This document shows positions 17,039 through 26,409 of a DNA stretch of 64,000 bases, in pieces; within the stretch, counting starts at the first letter, position 1, and the number at the start of each line of letters is the position of its first letter. The translations under genes and the position numbers were made by a program. Where the stretch lies: the NCBI RefSeq assembly GCF_000331105.1, contig NC_020054.1, positions 248,001 to 312,000 of the forward strand, in the 5' to 3' direction. Below the pieces are notes generated by a model that was given only the letters and a program-made list of their open reading frames with translations, was not told where the DNA came from and made no database searches. Source of the DNA: Fibrella aestuarina BUZ 2 (GTDB lineage: Bacteria; Bacteroidota; Bacteroidia; Cytophagales; Spirosomataceae).

Positions 17039-18175
17039 ATGAACTCCTTCCTGAAATTACTTGGCCCAGCCTTCCTGGCAGCGGGATTCGCGGCCTGCTC
17101 ATCGGCCGTGAGCGAGACGAAGTCGGCCCAAAAAGAACCCGAGGTACAACCGGTAGCGGTATCCACCGTGCAGTCGCTGCAACCCAGCAAACGGGTGACG
17201 TTGCCGGGTGAACTGAAGCCCTGGAACCGGGTCAATATGTACGCCAAAGTGAAGGGCTACGTCCGCAGCCTGTCGGTCGATCGGGGCACGGCTGTGCGGA
17301 AAGGGCAGGTCCTGGCCCGGCTCGAAGCGCCCGAGGTGCTGGCCGAACTGAGTGGGGCGCAGGCGCAGCTACAGGCGCAGGAGGCCACGCTGGTGGAGCA
17401 AACGACCCGCGCGCGCGCCAGCCGACTGGTGTATCAGCGCCTGGTGCAAACGGCCAAAACGGAAGGTGCCGTGTCGGCTAACGAACTCGATCAGGCGCAG
17501 GCCCGCATGCAGGCCGACAGCGCGATGGTGGCCGTGGCGCGGGGCACGGTGCAGGCTGCCCGGTCCAATTTCCAGGCCAAGGGCGAGCTTCGGCAGTACC
17601 TCACCATCACGGCCCCGTTTGATGGTGTCGTGATCGAGCGGAACATCAGCCCCGGCGCGCTCGTGGGGGCGGGCGATAGCGGCAAGCCCCTGTTTGTGCT
17701 GGAAGACAGCCGGACACTCCGCCTCACGGTGGCTATTCCCGAAACGTTTGCCAACCAGTTGCCCGCCCGCAGTGCCGTGTCGTTCACCGTCAACGCCATT
17801 CCCGAGCGACGCTTTACGGCCCAACTGGCCCGAACCGGCGAAAGCCTGATCGAAACCAATCGGTCAATGATGGCCGAGTTCGACGTTAACAACGCGGGCC
17901 ATGCGCTCAAGGCGGGCATGTATGCCGAAGTGACGCTGCCCGTCGAACGGTCCGCCAAAACCTTGTTTGTTCCGACCACGGCGGTCGTCAGTTCGAGCGA
18001 AAAGCAATTCGTGATCCGGGTGAGCGACGGGCGGGCGCAGTGGGTGACGGTGCAGAAAGGAAACGTCGTGGATAGCCTGGTCGAAGTGTTTGGCGACCTC
18101 AAACCAGGCGTGGCCATTGTACGGACGGCGTCGGAAGAAATCCGGGATGGGCAGGCCGTTTCGGCGCGGAAATGA
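17039..18175 (+). CDS. RND periplasmic adaptor (HlyD/MFP family), lipoprotein
   Basis: A 378-residue membrane fusion protein. The ATG at 17039 begins a lipoprotein signal ending FAAC with the modified Cys at 20; an upstream in-frame start would add 27 residues of low-quality sequence and is rejected. The lipoyl halves are visible (YAKVKGYVRSLSVDRGTAVRKGQVLARLEAPE and YLTITAPFDGVVIERNISPGALVGAG), separated by an alpha-hairpin (about 100-180). A beta-barrel and a membrane-proximal domain follow. It bridges the RND pump and TolC. The gene lies 55 bases after the pump gene and its last bases overlap the next gene. Confidence 0.94.
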   Translation: MNSFLKLLGPAFLAAGFAACSSAVSETKSAQKEPEVQPVAVSTVQSLQPSKRVTLPGELKPWNRVNMYAKVKGYVRSLSVDRGTAVRKGQVLARLEAPEVLAELSGAQAQLQAQEATLVEQTTRARASRLVYQRLVQTAKTEGAVSANELDQAQARMQADSAMVAVARGTVQAARSNFQAKGELRQYLTITAPFDGVVIERNISPGALVGAGDSGKPLFVLEDSRTLRLTVAIPETFANQLPARSAVSFTVNAIPERRFTAQLARTGESLIETNRSMMAEFDVNNAGHALKAGMYAEVTLPVERSAKTLFVPTTAVVSSSEKQFVIRVSDGRAQWVTVQKGNVVDSLVEVFGDLKPGVAIVRTASEEIRDGQAVSARK

Positions 18176-18840
18176 GCGGGGCCGCGTGGTTAATCAGGTT
18201 AGTGAAACGCCTGCTCCATCGGTGCCAGTGGGTGGGGCTTGGTCTGTTGATAGCAAGCCCCGGTATGGCGCAAATCGACAATGGCAACCTGCCCACTGAC
18301 CTTATCCGCGTGGGTATTCTGATCGAACCGCACCAACCCGAAACGCCTTATCAAGCCCACGCCCGGCTGATTCAGGAGGAGTTGATCATCGTCGGCAAAG
18401 CGCTGAACCAACTGTCGACGATCGACCCGGCGACGTATTCGAGGCTTCAGGAATCGCTGCTAACGTACCTGCGTCAGCTCAAAGCAACCAATCCTGACTA
18501 CGGCGAACCAGCGGTGTACGAGTCGGCCATGCTGGTTTTGCAACGCCTTCAGGAACAGACCAACCGCAGCCTGGTGAACTGGCGACGGCAAGATAACGTA
18601 CCTAGCCCCGAGCCGGTGGCCTGGACAGGAACTGGGTACGTCGTGCAGGCACATGCGCCCCTGTTCCGGCGACCCAATTTCCAGTCACGACGGCTTCGGC
18701 TCTTGGACGCGGGCGACTGGGTGAACGTTCTCCGGACCGAAGCGGGCTATTGTTACGTGCAAACACCAGCGGGCAATGGCTATTTACCACAACGCATGCT
18801 ACGCCCCACAGCGCCTGTTTCCCTGAGCACGGCCCCCTAA
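18172..18840 (+). CDS. Secreted protein with C-terminal SH3-like domain
   Basis: A 222-residue protein. Its ATG overlaps the adaptor stop (ATGA), which strongly implies translational coupling with the efflux operon. An export signal (KRLLHRCQWVGLGLLIASPGMAQ) is followed by a helical region (about 55-130). Residues about 153-212 resemble a bacterial SH3 domain: GTGYVVQAHAPLFRRPN, LDAGDWVNVLRTEAGYCYVQ and GNGYLPQRML. Such domains often bind peptidoglycan or other periplasmic polymers. It is not a standard part of RND systems, so its role here is unknown; anchoring the pump to the wall is only a guess. Confidence 0.8.
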   Translation: MSGAAWLIRLVKRLLHRCQWVGLGLLIASPGMAQIDNGNLPTDLIRVGILIEPHQPETPYQAHARLIQEELIIVGKALNQLSTIDPATYSRLQESLLTYLRQLKATNPDYGEPAVYESAMLVLQRLQEQTNRSLVNWRRQDNVPSPEPVAWTGTGYVVQAHAPLFRRPNFQSRRLRLLDAGDWVNVLRTEAGYCYVQTPAGNGYLPQRMLRPTAPVSLSTAP

Positions 18841-18858
18841 TGCGTGCGGGCAACGTAC

Positions 18859-21240
18859 CTATTCCGACCGCAGGCTCTTCACCGGGTTCATCAACGCCGC
18901 GCGGATGCTCTGGAACGACACCGTCAGCAGGACGATGACGAGGGCAATCAGCAGGGTCAGCGCAAACACGCCTACCCCGATGGTGATGCGGTACTGGTAA
19001 TCCTGAAGCCAGCGTTCCATCGCGTACCAGCCGATGGGTGCCCCAATAAGGAAGGCCAGCCCCATGAGCTGCACAAACTCTTTGGTCAAGAGTTGAATGA
19101 CGCTGCCCACTGTGGCGCCCAGCACCTTACGAACCCCAATCTCTTTGGTCCGCTGCTGAGCGGTGAACGCAGCCAGACCAAATAGCCCCAGGCAGGCGAT
19201 GAAGACCGTTAGCCCCGAAAACAGACCCGTCAGCGAGCCAACGCGCTGCTCGTCGGCAAACTTGGCTTTGTACGCTTCGTCGGCAAAGGCATACTCGAAG
19301 GGGTAACCGGGGTTGTGTTTCTTGACAATTGCGTCAACCAGCGCCAGGTTGGTAGCCGTTGGGTTAGCCGGATTCAACCGGATGCTCGACCAGTCGAGCG
19401 AGAGCGGACCACCGGGCCCCGCCACAATCACCGGCTTAACGGGCTCGTAGGGCGACGCGAAAATGAAATCCTTTACCACGCCCACCACATGCCAGTCGCG
19501 GCTCATAAACCGTATGCTGGCCCCGATCGGATTACCCAGGCGCATGGTTTTGACCGCCGTCTCATTGAGCAGCACCGCCGTTGAATCCGTTGGGTACGTT
19601 CGAATGTCGATCTCGCGCCCGCTGTGCAACGTGGCACCCGTCGTTTTCAGAAAATCGGCGTCGGCTCCGAAACGGTCAAACTCAATGTCTTTGTCGGCTT
19701 TGGTACTGCCCGGCCAGGCCAACCCCCATTGGCGGGTGTTGATCTCGGTCATGGGGCCCATCGATTTGGTCACCGACACGGCGGCACCGCTACGGATCAG
19801 GTCTTGTTGGAAAGTACCGTAGTGGCGTTGCAGGTCACCCGACAGGTACGTGAACAACAGATTCGACGGGTTGTAACCGCTGTCCCGGCGCTGAGCGTGG
19901 CGAATCTGCTGCTGGATGACCAACGTAGCCATGATCAGCACGATGGCAAACGTAAACTGCGTCACGACCAGCCCTTTTCGGGGCGAAAAAACACCTTTGG
20001 CTGGGCGGTACGTGCCCTTCATCACCTGAATCGGCTGAAAGCCAGCGAGGAAAAAGGCGGGGTAACTACCGGCCAGTAATCCTGTAAACAACATAAAGCC
20101 GATGGCCACGAGCCAGAATCCGGCCGAATCGATGTGGAGCGAAAGGGATTTCCCGGTAAGGGTGTTGAACGCCGGAAGGCATATCCCCAGCAACAGCAGC
20201 GCCAGCAGGCCCGCCAGGAACGCCAGCACTACCGACTCGCCGATAAACTGAATCACCAGCGACGTCTTCTTCGCACCGGCTACCTTTCGAATACCCACTT
20301 CCTTGGCGCGTTTCTCGCTACGGGCGGTGCTCAGGTTGATGAAGTTGACGGCGGCAATCAGCAGAATAAACAGGGCCACCAGCCCGAATAGCCGCACGGC
20401 CACCAGCTTTCCGGCAATCAGTTGACCCTTTTCCTGCCTAGCATACAAATGCCATTTATCCGCCGGGTGCAAAAAGAGCTGCCGGTGCGATGCGTCGTCG
20501 AGCACGCTCTTGAGCTGCGCCGCCGTAACGTCCCGAATCTTCGCCCCAACAGCCGCCGGATCGGCCTTGCTTTTTAGCGTAACGAAGGTGTAATCGTTAT
20601 TGGACACCCACTCGTCGGATCCCCAGCCCAACGACACGAAATAGTCGTAAGGCAGCAGGTAGGCGAGCCCGCTAAACCGGGAGTTGTCCGGCAGACCGTC
20701 CAGTACGCCCGTCACCGAAAAGCTGTCTTTATGGTCGATCTGAACGAGCTTACCCACGGCATCGGCGGTACCGAACAGCTTTTGCGCCAGCGCCTGCGTA
20801 AGCACGATGCCACTCCTGCCAGCCAGCGCTTTTGCCGGATTGCCCGCGCGAAACGAAACGTCGAACAGGTTCAGAAACGAGGGATCGACAAAGGCCCCGT
20901 CCACGTTGAGCGACTTGTCACCGGCGGCCAGCAGCAGGGTTATGGGTCGGTACCGGGCGGCCTCCTCAATGTCGGGGTAGTTTTGTTTGAGCGTGGGGGC
21001 CAGCGGTCGCGGCGTGGTTTCCCAGGCCTGCGCTTCGCCGTTAATAACATCCCGGTTGTAGACCTGATACAGCCGTTCCGTTTTCTGGTAAAAGCGGTCG
21101 TAGGTCAATTCGCTTTGTATCCACAACACGATGAGCGCCGACGCCGCCATGCCCACGGCCAGCCCGGCCATGTTCAAAAAGGCATAGCCTTTCGCCCGCA
21201 GCAGCGTCCGTATCGTGATGGCTAAATAATTCCGCAGCAT
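18859..21240 (-). CDS. FtsX/MacB-type permease 1 (last gene of a three-permease unit)
   Basis: A 793-residue protein with two copies of a periplasmic MacB-like domain plus FtsX membrane domain. TM1 is about 20-42 (FLNMAGLAVGMAASALIVLW). The first FtsX block opens with RSEKRAKEVGIRKVAGAKK (near 310), the central TM with KGLVVTQFTFAIVLIMATLV, and the second FtsX block with QQRTKEIGVRKVLGATVGSV (near 690). It ends NPVKSLRSE like most of its paralogues. No Walker motifs are present. It follows permease 2 by 21 bases and ends convergently 18 bases from the SH3 gene, so it is the promoter-distal member of its unit. Confidence 0.93.
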   Translation of the reverse strand: MLRNYLAITIRTLLRAKGYAFLNMAGLAVGMAASALIVLWIQSELTYDRFYQKTERLYQVYNRDVINGEAQAWETTPRPLAPTLKQNYPDIEEAARYRPITLLLAAGDKSLNVDGAFVDPSFLNLFDVSFRAGNPAKALAGRSGIVLTQALAQKLFGTADAVGKLVQIDHKDSFSVTGVLDGLPDNSRFSGLAYLLPYDYFVSLGWGSDEWVSNNDYTFVTLKSKADPAAVGAKIRDVTAAQLKSVLDDASHRQLFLHPADKWHLYARQEKGQLIAGKLVAVRLFGLVALFILLIAAVNFINLSTARSEKRAKEVGIRKVAGAKKTSLVIQFIGESVVLAFLAGLLALLLLGICLPAFNTLTGKSLSLHIDSAGFWLVAIGFMLFTGLLAGSYPAFFLAGFQPIQVMKGTYRPAKGVFSPRKGLVVTQFTFAIVLIMATLVIQQQIRHAQRRDSGYNPSNLLFTYLSGDLQRHYGTFQQDLIRSGAAVSVTKSMGPMTEINTRQWGLAWPGSTKADKDIEFDRFGADADFLKTTGATLHSGREIDIRTYPTDSTAVLLNETAVKTMRLGNPIGASIRFMSRDWHVVGVVKDFIFASPYEPVKPVIVAGPGGPLSLDWSSIRLNPANPTATNLALVDAIVKKHNPGYPFEYAFADEAYKAKFADEQRVGSLTGLFSGLTVFIACLGLFGLAAFTAQQRTKEIGVRKVLGATVGSVIQLLTKEFVQLMGLAFLIGAPIGWYAMERWLQDYQYRITIGVGVFALTLLIALVIVLLTVSFQSIRAALMNPVKSLRSE

Positions 21241-21261
21241 GTGTGTCAGATTAGGCGTTAC

Positions 21262-23679
21262 TTACTCGGTTCGCAGGCTTTTCACCGGGTTCAACAGGGC
21301 GGCCTTGACGCTCTGAAAGCTCACCGTCAGCAGCGCGATCGCCACCGCCAACGTACCTGCACCCGCAAACATCCACCAGTCGAGTTGAATCTTGTAGACG
21401 AAGTCGGTCAGCCAGGTGTCCATAGCCCACCACGCGAGCGGCGAGGCAATCACGATGGCAATTACCACCAGTTTTAGAAAGTCTTTCGAGAGCAGCACCA
21501 CCACACTCGCTACACTGGCACCCAATACTTTACGGATACCAATTTCTTTGGTGCGGCTTTCGGCCGTAAACGTCGCCAGCCCAAACAGGCCCAGACATGA
21601 CACGAATACCGACAGGATCGAAAAGTACAGGATGATGCGCCCCGTGCGCTGCTCGGCCCGGTATTGGGCGTCCAGTTCCTGATCGACGAAACCGTAGCTG
21701 ATGGGACTGTTCCGCTCGTATTGACTGTAGCGCTTCGACACATCGGCGATGGTTTTCGGCATCGAGGCCCCCGCTTTCGTTTTTACGAGCAGCGTGAAAT
21801 AAGGGTTGTCGGGGCGGAAGCGGAACAGAAAGGGTTCGATGGCCACGCGCAGGGGCCGGAAGTGAAAATCCTTCAGCACGCCCACCACGATGCCCGTCGG
21901 CCCCCAGAATTTGATGCGTTTGCCAATGGCCGTGGCCGGTGTCCAGCCCATGCGCCGGGCCGCCGTTTCGTTGATCATGAAGGCACCCAGCGTGGCCGAC
22001 GTATCGGATGGTATGCGCCACGAGAAATTGCGGCCGGTGGCCAGTTGCATCCCCGTCGTTTTCAGAAAATCAGCGTCGACGTTCATCTGCGTCATCAAAA
22101 ATTTGTCGTCGGCGCGCTGCCCTTCCCACTCGACATCCGACGAGTTGGTAATGTCGACCAGGTTGCTGGTGGTGGCAGCGGCGCTCGCGACGCCGGGCAC
22201 CTGTTCAATTTCTCGTTTGAAGGTCAGCGCCTTCGTCCGCAGATTGCCTTTCATGCGCACATACAGCAACTGCGACTTATCGAAGCCAAGCTTTTTGGTT
22301 TGCATAAACGCCAGTTGCCGGTAAATGACCACGCTGCCGATCACCAGCCCCACGGCCAGTGCAAACTGCCCCACCACCAGCGACTGCCGAAACGCCTGCC
22401 CCGATTTCACCGACAAACCCAGCGAGAGCGACGTGCTTTTCAGCACCCGCGCCGGTCGGAACGACGACAGGAAAAACGCCGGGTAGAGACCCGTCAGCAG
22501 GCTCACCAAGCCCGTCAGGCCAGCCAGCATCAGCCAGAACCGGGGTTCGTCAGCCGGGATACTCAACTGTTTGCCCGACAGGTCATTGAACAGCGGTAAC
22601 AGGCTCTGCAACAGCAGCAACGCCGTCCCCACGGCCAGGCTCGTCATCAGCAGGGCCTCGCCCAGAAACTGCGCAATCAGGCTGATGCGCGTTGCCCCAA
22701 CGGCCTTGCGGACACCCACCTCCCGCGCCCGCTGCGCCGCTCGTGCCGTGGCCAGGTTGATGAAGTTGACGACCGCAATCAGGAGCACGATAAGGCCCAC
22801 GGCCAGGAAAATCCGTACGTAGAGGATGTCGCTCCGCTTGCCCCAGTCGGTCTGGAAATCAAACTTCGACTTGAGGTAGATGTCGCCCAGCGGTTGCAGA
22901 AACAGGGTTGTTGTGCTGTCGCCATTGTAGCGGTTAAGTTGGTGGCTCAGTTTATCGGTAAACGCGGCGAGGTTAGTCGACGTACCCACGCGGTCCGTAT
23001 TGAGCAGGAGATAGGTGTGGTAGCTGTTGCTGCTCCATTTCTGACTCCATTCATCGTTTTTTTCCTCCCACGCGAGGGGCAGCAACACGTCGAACTGAAG
23101 GTGCGACCGAACCGGCGGATCTTTCACCACGCCCGACAGCGTAAAAGCCTGCTCGCCGTTGAAGGAAATGGGTTTGCCAATAATGCCCATCCGCGCCCAA
23201 TTAGCGCCAAACAGCCGCGCCGCCATGCTTTCGCTGATCACCAGATCGTTGGGGCTCCGCAGCACTTGCTGCCGGTTGCCGGCTACCAGCGGGAAATCGA
23301 ACAGGCTAAAAAGCGTAGGGTCGACAATCAGCGCATGCTCGGCTTCAGCCACCTGCCGCCCCTGACTGAGCACGCCTCCCCACTGTTTAATCCGCAGCGT
23401 TTGAGCCACTTCGGGGAAATCACGGCGGAGCGCGGTGGCAAGTGGTCCCGGCGTCACGACCACGTCATGCCAACCGTCGGCCTGTTTCTGGTGCTCGGCG
23501 AGGCGGTAGATGCGGTCGAAGTTGGTGTGGAAACGGTCGTAGCTCCATTCATCGACCACATAAAGCCCGATGGCGGTGCAGCAGGCCAGCCCCAGCGCCA
23601 GCCCCACGATGTTCATGCCCGAATAGACCTTGTTTTTCCACAGGTTCCGGACGGCGATTTTGAGGTAATTCCGTAGCAT
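21262..23679 (-). CDS. FtsX/MacB-type permease 2 (middle gene of the three-permease unit)
   Basis: An 805-residue permease. The frame stays open for 75 codons upstream of 23679, but that stretch runs through the G-rich spacer and the end of the neighbouring gene, and the family start MLRNYLKIAVRNLWKNKVY sits at 23679, so the long version is rejected. Its first FtsX block has RAAQRAREVGVRKAVGATR and its second ESRTKEIGIRKVLGASVASV, the only complete paralogue with E-S before RTKEIG. A 41-base stretch of its 3' end is identical to permease 8's gene. It lies 110 bases after permease 3 and 21 before permease 1. Confidence 0.92.
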   Translation of the reverse strand: MLRNYLKIAVRNLWKNKVYSGMNIVGLALGLACCTAIGLYVVDEWSYDRFHTNFDRIYRLAEHQKQADGWHDVVVTPGPLATALRRDFPEVAQTLRIKQWGGVLSQGRQVAEAEHALIVDPTLFSLFDFPLVAGNRQQVLRSPNDLVISESMAARLFGANWARMGIIGKPISFNGEQAFTLSGVVKDPPVRSHLQFDVLLPLAWEEKNDEWSQKWSSNSYHTYLLLNTDRVGTSTNLAAFTDKLSHQLNRYNGDSTTTLFLQPLGDIYLKSKFDFQTDWGKRSDILYVRIFLAVGLIVLLIAVVNFINLATARAAQRAREVGVRKAVGATRISLIAQFLGEALLMTSLAVGTALLLLQSLLPLFNDLSGKQLSIPADEPRFWLMLAGLTGLVSLLTGLYPAFFLSSFRPARVLKSTSLSLGLSVKSGQAFRQSLVVGQFALAVGLVIGSVVIYRQLAFMQTKKLGFDKSQLLYVRMKGNLRTKALTFKREIEQVPGVASAAATTSNLVDITNSSDVEWEGQRADDKFLMTQMNVDADFLKTTGMQLATGRNFSWRIPSDTSATLGAFMINETAARRMGWTPATAIGKRIKFWGPTGIVVGVLKDFHFRPLRVAIEPFLFRFRPDNPYFTLLVKTKAGASMPKTIADVSKRYSQYERNSPISYGFVDQELDAQYRAEQRTGRIILYFSILSVFVSCLGLFGLATFTAESRTKEIGIRKVLGASVASVVVLLSKDFLKLVVIAIVIASPLAWWAMDTWLTDFVYKIQLDWWMFAGAGTLAVAIALLTVSFQSVKAALLNPVKSLRTE

Positions 23680-23686
23680 AGTCGTT

Positions 23687-23732
23687 GGGGGGAAATAGCG
23701 GGGAAAGGCAGGGATGGCGGGGAATGGCAGGG
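23687..23732 (+). other. G-quadruplex-type G-rich tract in an intercistronic spacer
   Basis: Five runs of three or more G are separated by 7, 7, 5 and 7 bases on the plus strand, which is the template strand for the flanking permeases. It meets the usual G3+N1-7 rule. It lies in the 110-base gap between permeases 3 and 2. Confidence 0.5.
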
Positions 23733-23789
23733 AAGCGAGGTCGTTGCGTATCCATGCCATCCTCGTCGTTTCCCCGCTATCCCCGCTTC

Positions 23790-26207
23790 TTAGTCGCTGC
23801 GAAGGGATTTCACGGGGTCCATCAGGGCGGCTTTGATGCTGTGGAACGAGACCGTCAGCAGGGCAATCAGCATAGCGGACAGACCAACGCCCACGAAGAC
23901 CCACGGGCTTATAACGACCCGGTGGGCGTAGTTGGCCAGCCAGCTATCCATCCCGAACCAGGCGAGCGGCACGGCAATAGCCAAGGCAATGAGCACCAGT
24001 TTAACAAAGTCGCGCGAGAGTAACAACACCAGACCCGGAATACTGGCGCCCAGCACCTTACGCACCCCAATCTCTTTGGTCCGCTGCTCGATCATCAGCA
24101 GGGCAATGGCAAACAGGCCGATGCACGACAGCACGATGGCGATGCCCGCCGCCAGGCTCAATACCTGCGAGAGCTGCTCTTCATCCTGGTACCAGGCGTC
24201 GACGTTTTCGTCCAGAAACGAGCCCATGAATTCCGCCTGCGGCGCGACCTCGGCCCACGTCTTTTTCAATTTCTCCATGGCCCCCGCCAGGCTCTGCGGC
24301 GCCACCCGGACGAAGACATAGCGGATAGGTTCGTTGTTGGACAGGTACAGCATGATCGGGTTGGCGCGTTCGGCAACCGAATAGAGCCGAAAATCGGGTA
24401 CCACCCCAATGATTTGCAGTTTGTCAGTATCGTCGCCGAGTAACGTACCTACGGGGTTCGCCACGCCCATTTGCCGGGCCAGGCTCTGCGTGACGATGAT
24501 CCGACGCGAGGAATCGGCGGCGTAGGCGCGGTTGAAATCGCGCCCGGCCAAGATTTTTATGTTCAGGGTTTTCAGGTAGTCGTAGTCGATCAGCAACCCG
24601 TCGGTGCTGAGCGGTTTCCCCTTGTGCGTAAACCCAATCGTACTACGTGAGCTGACCCGGTCTTTGCCCCGGCCCAGATTGATACCCGTACCCGTCACGG
24701 CCAATACCGTCGGGTCGTTGGCTAGTCGGTTACGCAAACGGTTCAGCACCTGCCGGCCATCCACCTGATTACCCACCGGAATACTGATTACCTGCTCTTT
24801 ATCGAACCCGAGCGGGCTACTCCGCAAATACCCTACCTGCTGGAAAGCGATAATGGTGCAGCAGGCGAGCAGGCACGATAGCGCAAACTGCGTGACGATG
24901 AGCGCATTCCGCATCGCACCGGGCCGTTGGGTGGTTAATTTGCCTTTCAGCACCTCGATGGTGTTGAACCGGGCCATTTGCCAGGCCGGATAGCCGCCCG
25001 CCACCAAGGTGACCAGCCCCACCACCGCCAGACTCATGCCGATGAAGCCGGGTTGTAGCATGGTAGCCAGCTTCAGTTTCGCCCCAAACTGCGCGTTGAA
25101 AGCGGGTAGCAGCCCATTAGCCAACACCGCACCCAACACAAAGCCCAGCAGACAAACCAGCCCCGATTCGCTCCAGATCTGAAGGAACAAACTGCCCTTG
25201 AGCGCTCCCAGCGATTTACGCACACCTACTTCCCGTGCCCGCGTAAACGACCGCGCAATGCTCAGGTTGATGAAGTTGATGGAGGCAATAGATAGGATAA
25301 AAAACGCCATGCCCATCAGCACATAAATCACGGCCACGGGCGTGCCTTTGTTGTCGCTCATTTCACGGTTGAAATGCACGTTGGCGAGAGCTTGCAGGCG
25401 AACGGCAAACAGATCGCCCTTGGCATCGGGCTGCGCCTTTTTCTTCTTCAGTTCGTCAATGTCGGTCTGAAAGTATTTCTGGGTAAAGGCTTTCAGGCGC
25501 GTTTCCAGTGTGGACTGACTCAGTTGGGGCGGCACTTTGAGGAATACCTGTAGCGACCGGTCTTCCCATTTCGTTTTGCCAGCGGCGTAGCCGGGTGCAT
25601 CCTCAATCCGAACGAGCGCGTCGAAGCGCACCGAGGAGTTGTCAGGTACGTCGGCCAGAACGCCCGTTACGATAAAATCACGTTGCGCGCCATCGCTCCC
25701 AAGCCGCAGCCGCTTACCCACGGGATTAACCCCGCCAAACAGGTCGTGGGCCATGTTTTCGCTGATGACCACGCTGCCCAGTTCACGCAGAACCACATCC
25801 CGATTGCCGCTGAGCAGTGGAAAGGAAAACAGCTTCAGGAAGCCGGGATCGGTGTAGTTGATCAGCTTATCGACGTACTTGCCGTTGGCTTCAACCAGCG
25901 TTTTGCGCCCGATCTGCACCCGGGCGGTGGCGTCCAGTTCGGGAAAATCGGCGGTAAGGGCCGGCCCCATCGGCAGCGGGAACGTACCTGATTTCGTGGG
26001 CCGTTCGGGATCGTTGGCGGCGAGGTACAGTTGAAAAATCCGGTCGCCATCTTCGTGAAACGAATCGTAGGTCAGGTGTACGTAGGCTGTCAGCAGCAGG
26101 AACACGCTGATGCAGAACGCCACCCCCAGCCCGACCAGGTTAATGGCTGTGTAGCCCCGATTTTTCCAAAGGCTGCGAAGCGCGATTTTGAGGTAATTAC
26201 GAAGCAT
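23790..26207 (-). CDS. FtsX/MacB-type permease 3 (first gene of a three-permease unit)
   Basis: An 805-residue permease whose start is set at MLRNYLKIALRSLWKNRGY; a TTG nine codons earlier would begin inside the leader just after the predicted promoter. The first FtsX block is RSFTRAREVGVRKSLGALKGSL and the second EQRTKEIGVRKVLGASIPGLV. The first periplasmic domain contains an unusual lysine run (DELKKKKAQPDAKG, about 253-266) not seen in the other paralogues. Being first after an enhancer and sigma-54-like promoter, it leads the unit of permeases 3, 2 and 1. Confidence 0.93.
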   Translation of the reverse strand: MLRNYLKIALRSLWKNRGYTAINLVGLGVAFCISVFLLLTAYVHLTYDSFHEDGDRIFQLYLAANDPERPTKSGTFPLPMGPALTADFPELDATARVQIGRKTLVEANGKYVDKLINYTDPGFLKLFSFPLLSGNRDVVLRELGSVVISENMAHDLFGGVNPVGKRLRLGSDGAQRDFIVTGVLADVPDNSSVRFDALVRIEDAPGYAAGKTKWEDRSLQVFLKVPPQLSQSTLETRLKAFTQKYFQTDIDELKKKKAQPDAKGDLFAVRLQALANVHFNREMSDNKGTPVAVIYVLMGMAFFILSIASINFINLSIARSFTRAREVGVRKSLGALKGSLFLQIWSESGLVCLLGFVLGAVLANGLLPAFNAQFGAKLKLATMLQPGFIGMSLAVVGLVTLVAGGYPAWQMARFNTIEVLKGKLTTQRPGAMRNALIVTQFALSCLLACCTIIAFQQVGYLRSSPLGFDKEQVISIPVGNQVDGRQVLNRLRNRLANDPTVLAVTGTGINLGRGKDRVSSRSTIGFTHKGKPLSTDGLLIDYDYLKTLNIKILAGRDFNRAYAADSSRRIIVTQSLARQMGVANPVGTLLGDDTDKLQIIGVVPDFRLYSVAERANPIMLYLSNNEPIRYVFVRVAPQSLAGAMEKLKKTWAEVAPQAEFMGSFLDENVDAWYQDEEQLSQVLSLAAGIAIVLSCIGLFAIALLMIEQRTKEIGVRKVLGASIPGLVLLLSRDFVKLVLIALAIAVPLAWFGMDSWLANYAHRVVISPWVFVGVGLSAMLIALLTVSFHSIKAALMDPVKSLRSD

Positions 26208-26241
26208 ATAGTGCCCGATTAACTGATTTGCCAACGGCTAA

Positions 26242-26257
26242 TCCAAACGCCGTACCA
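26242..26257 (-). promoter_or_regulatory. Sigma-54-like promoter of the permease 3-2-1 unit
   Basis: The minus strand reads TGGTACGGCGTTTGGA: -24 GG and -12 TTG at the sigma-54 spacing, G instead of C after TTG. It ends 34 bases before the permease 3 ATG, and its GG is about 62 bp from the centre of the palindrome at 26310. Confidence 0.6.
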
Positions 26258-26309
26258 AACAAATAAATACCTGATTATCAGCAGTATATTAATCCGAATA
26301 GACATGAAT

Positions 26310-26346
26310 TGTCCGCAAGTGGACAGCTAAATCGCATTTGCGGACA
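26310..26346 (-). promoter_or_regulatory. Tandem enhancer-like sites TGTCC-N6-GGACA
   Basis: A full palindrome, TGTCCGCAAGTGGACA on the plus strand (26310-26325), is followed 21 bp further upstream of the gene by a second GGACA half (26342-26346). The spacing of two helical turns is typical of paired activator dimers. Confidence 0.6.
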
Positions 26347-26409
26347 GTGGGGGCAAGCGCCATAGACTTTCTGAGCGCCGCGTTTCTTACCCCGTCTCCT
26401 CTGCCTGTA

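Noticed and set aside
23680..23904. 75-codon N-terminal extension of permease 2
   Set aside because: It crosses the G-rich spacer and overlaps the end of permease 3's gene in another frame. The family start MLRNYLKIA is at 23679.
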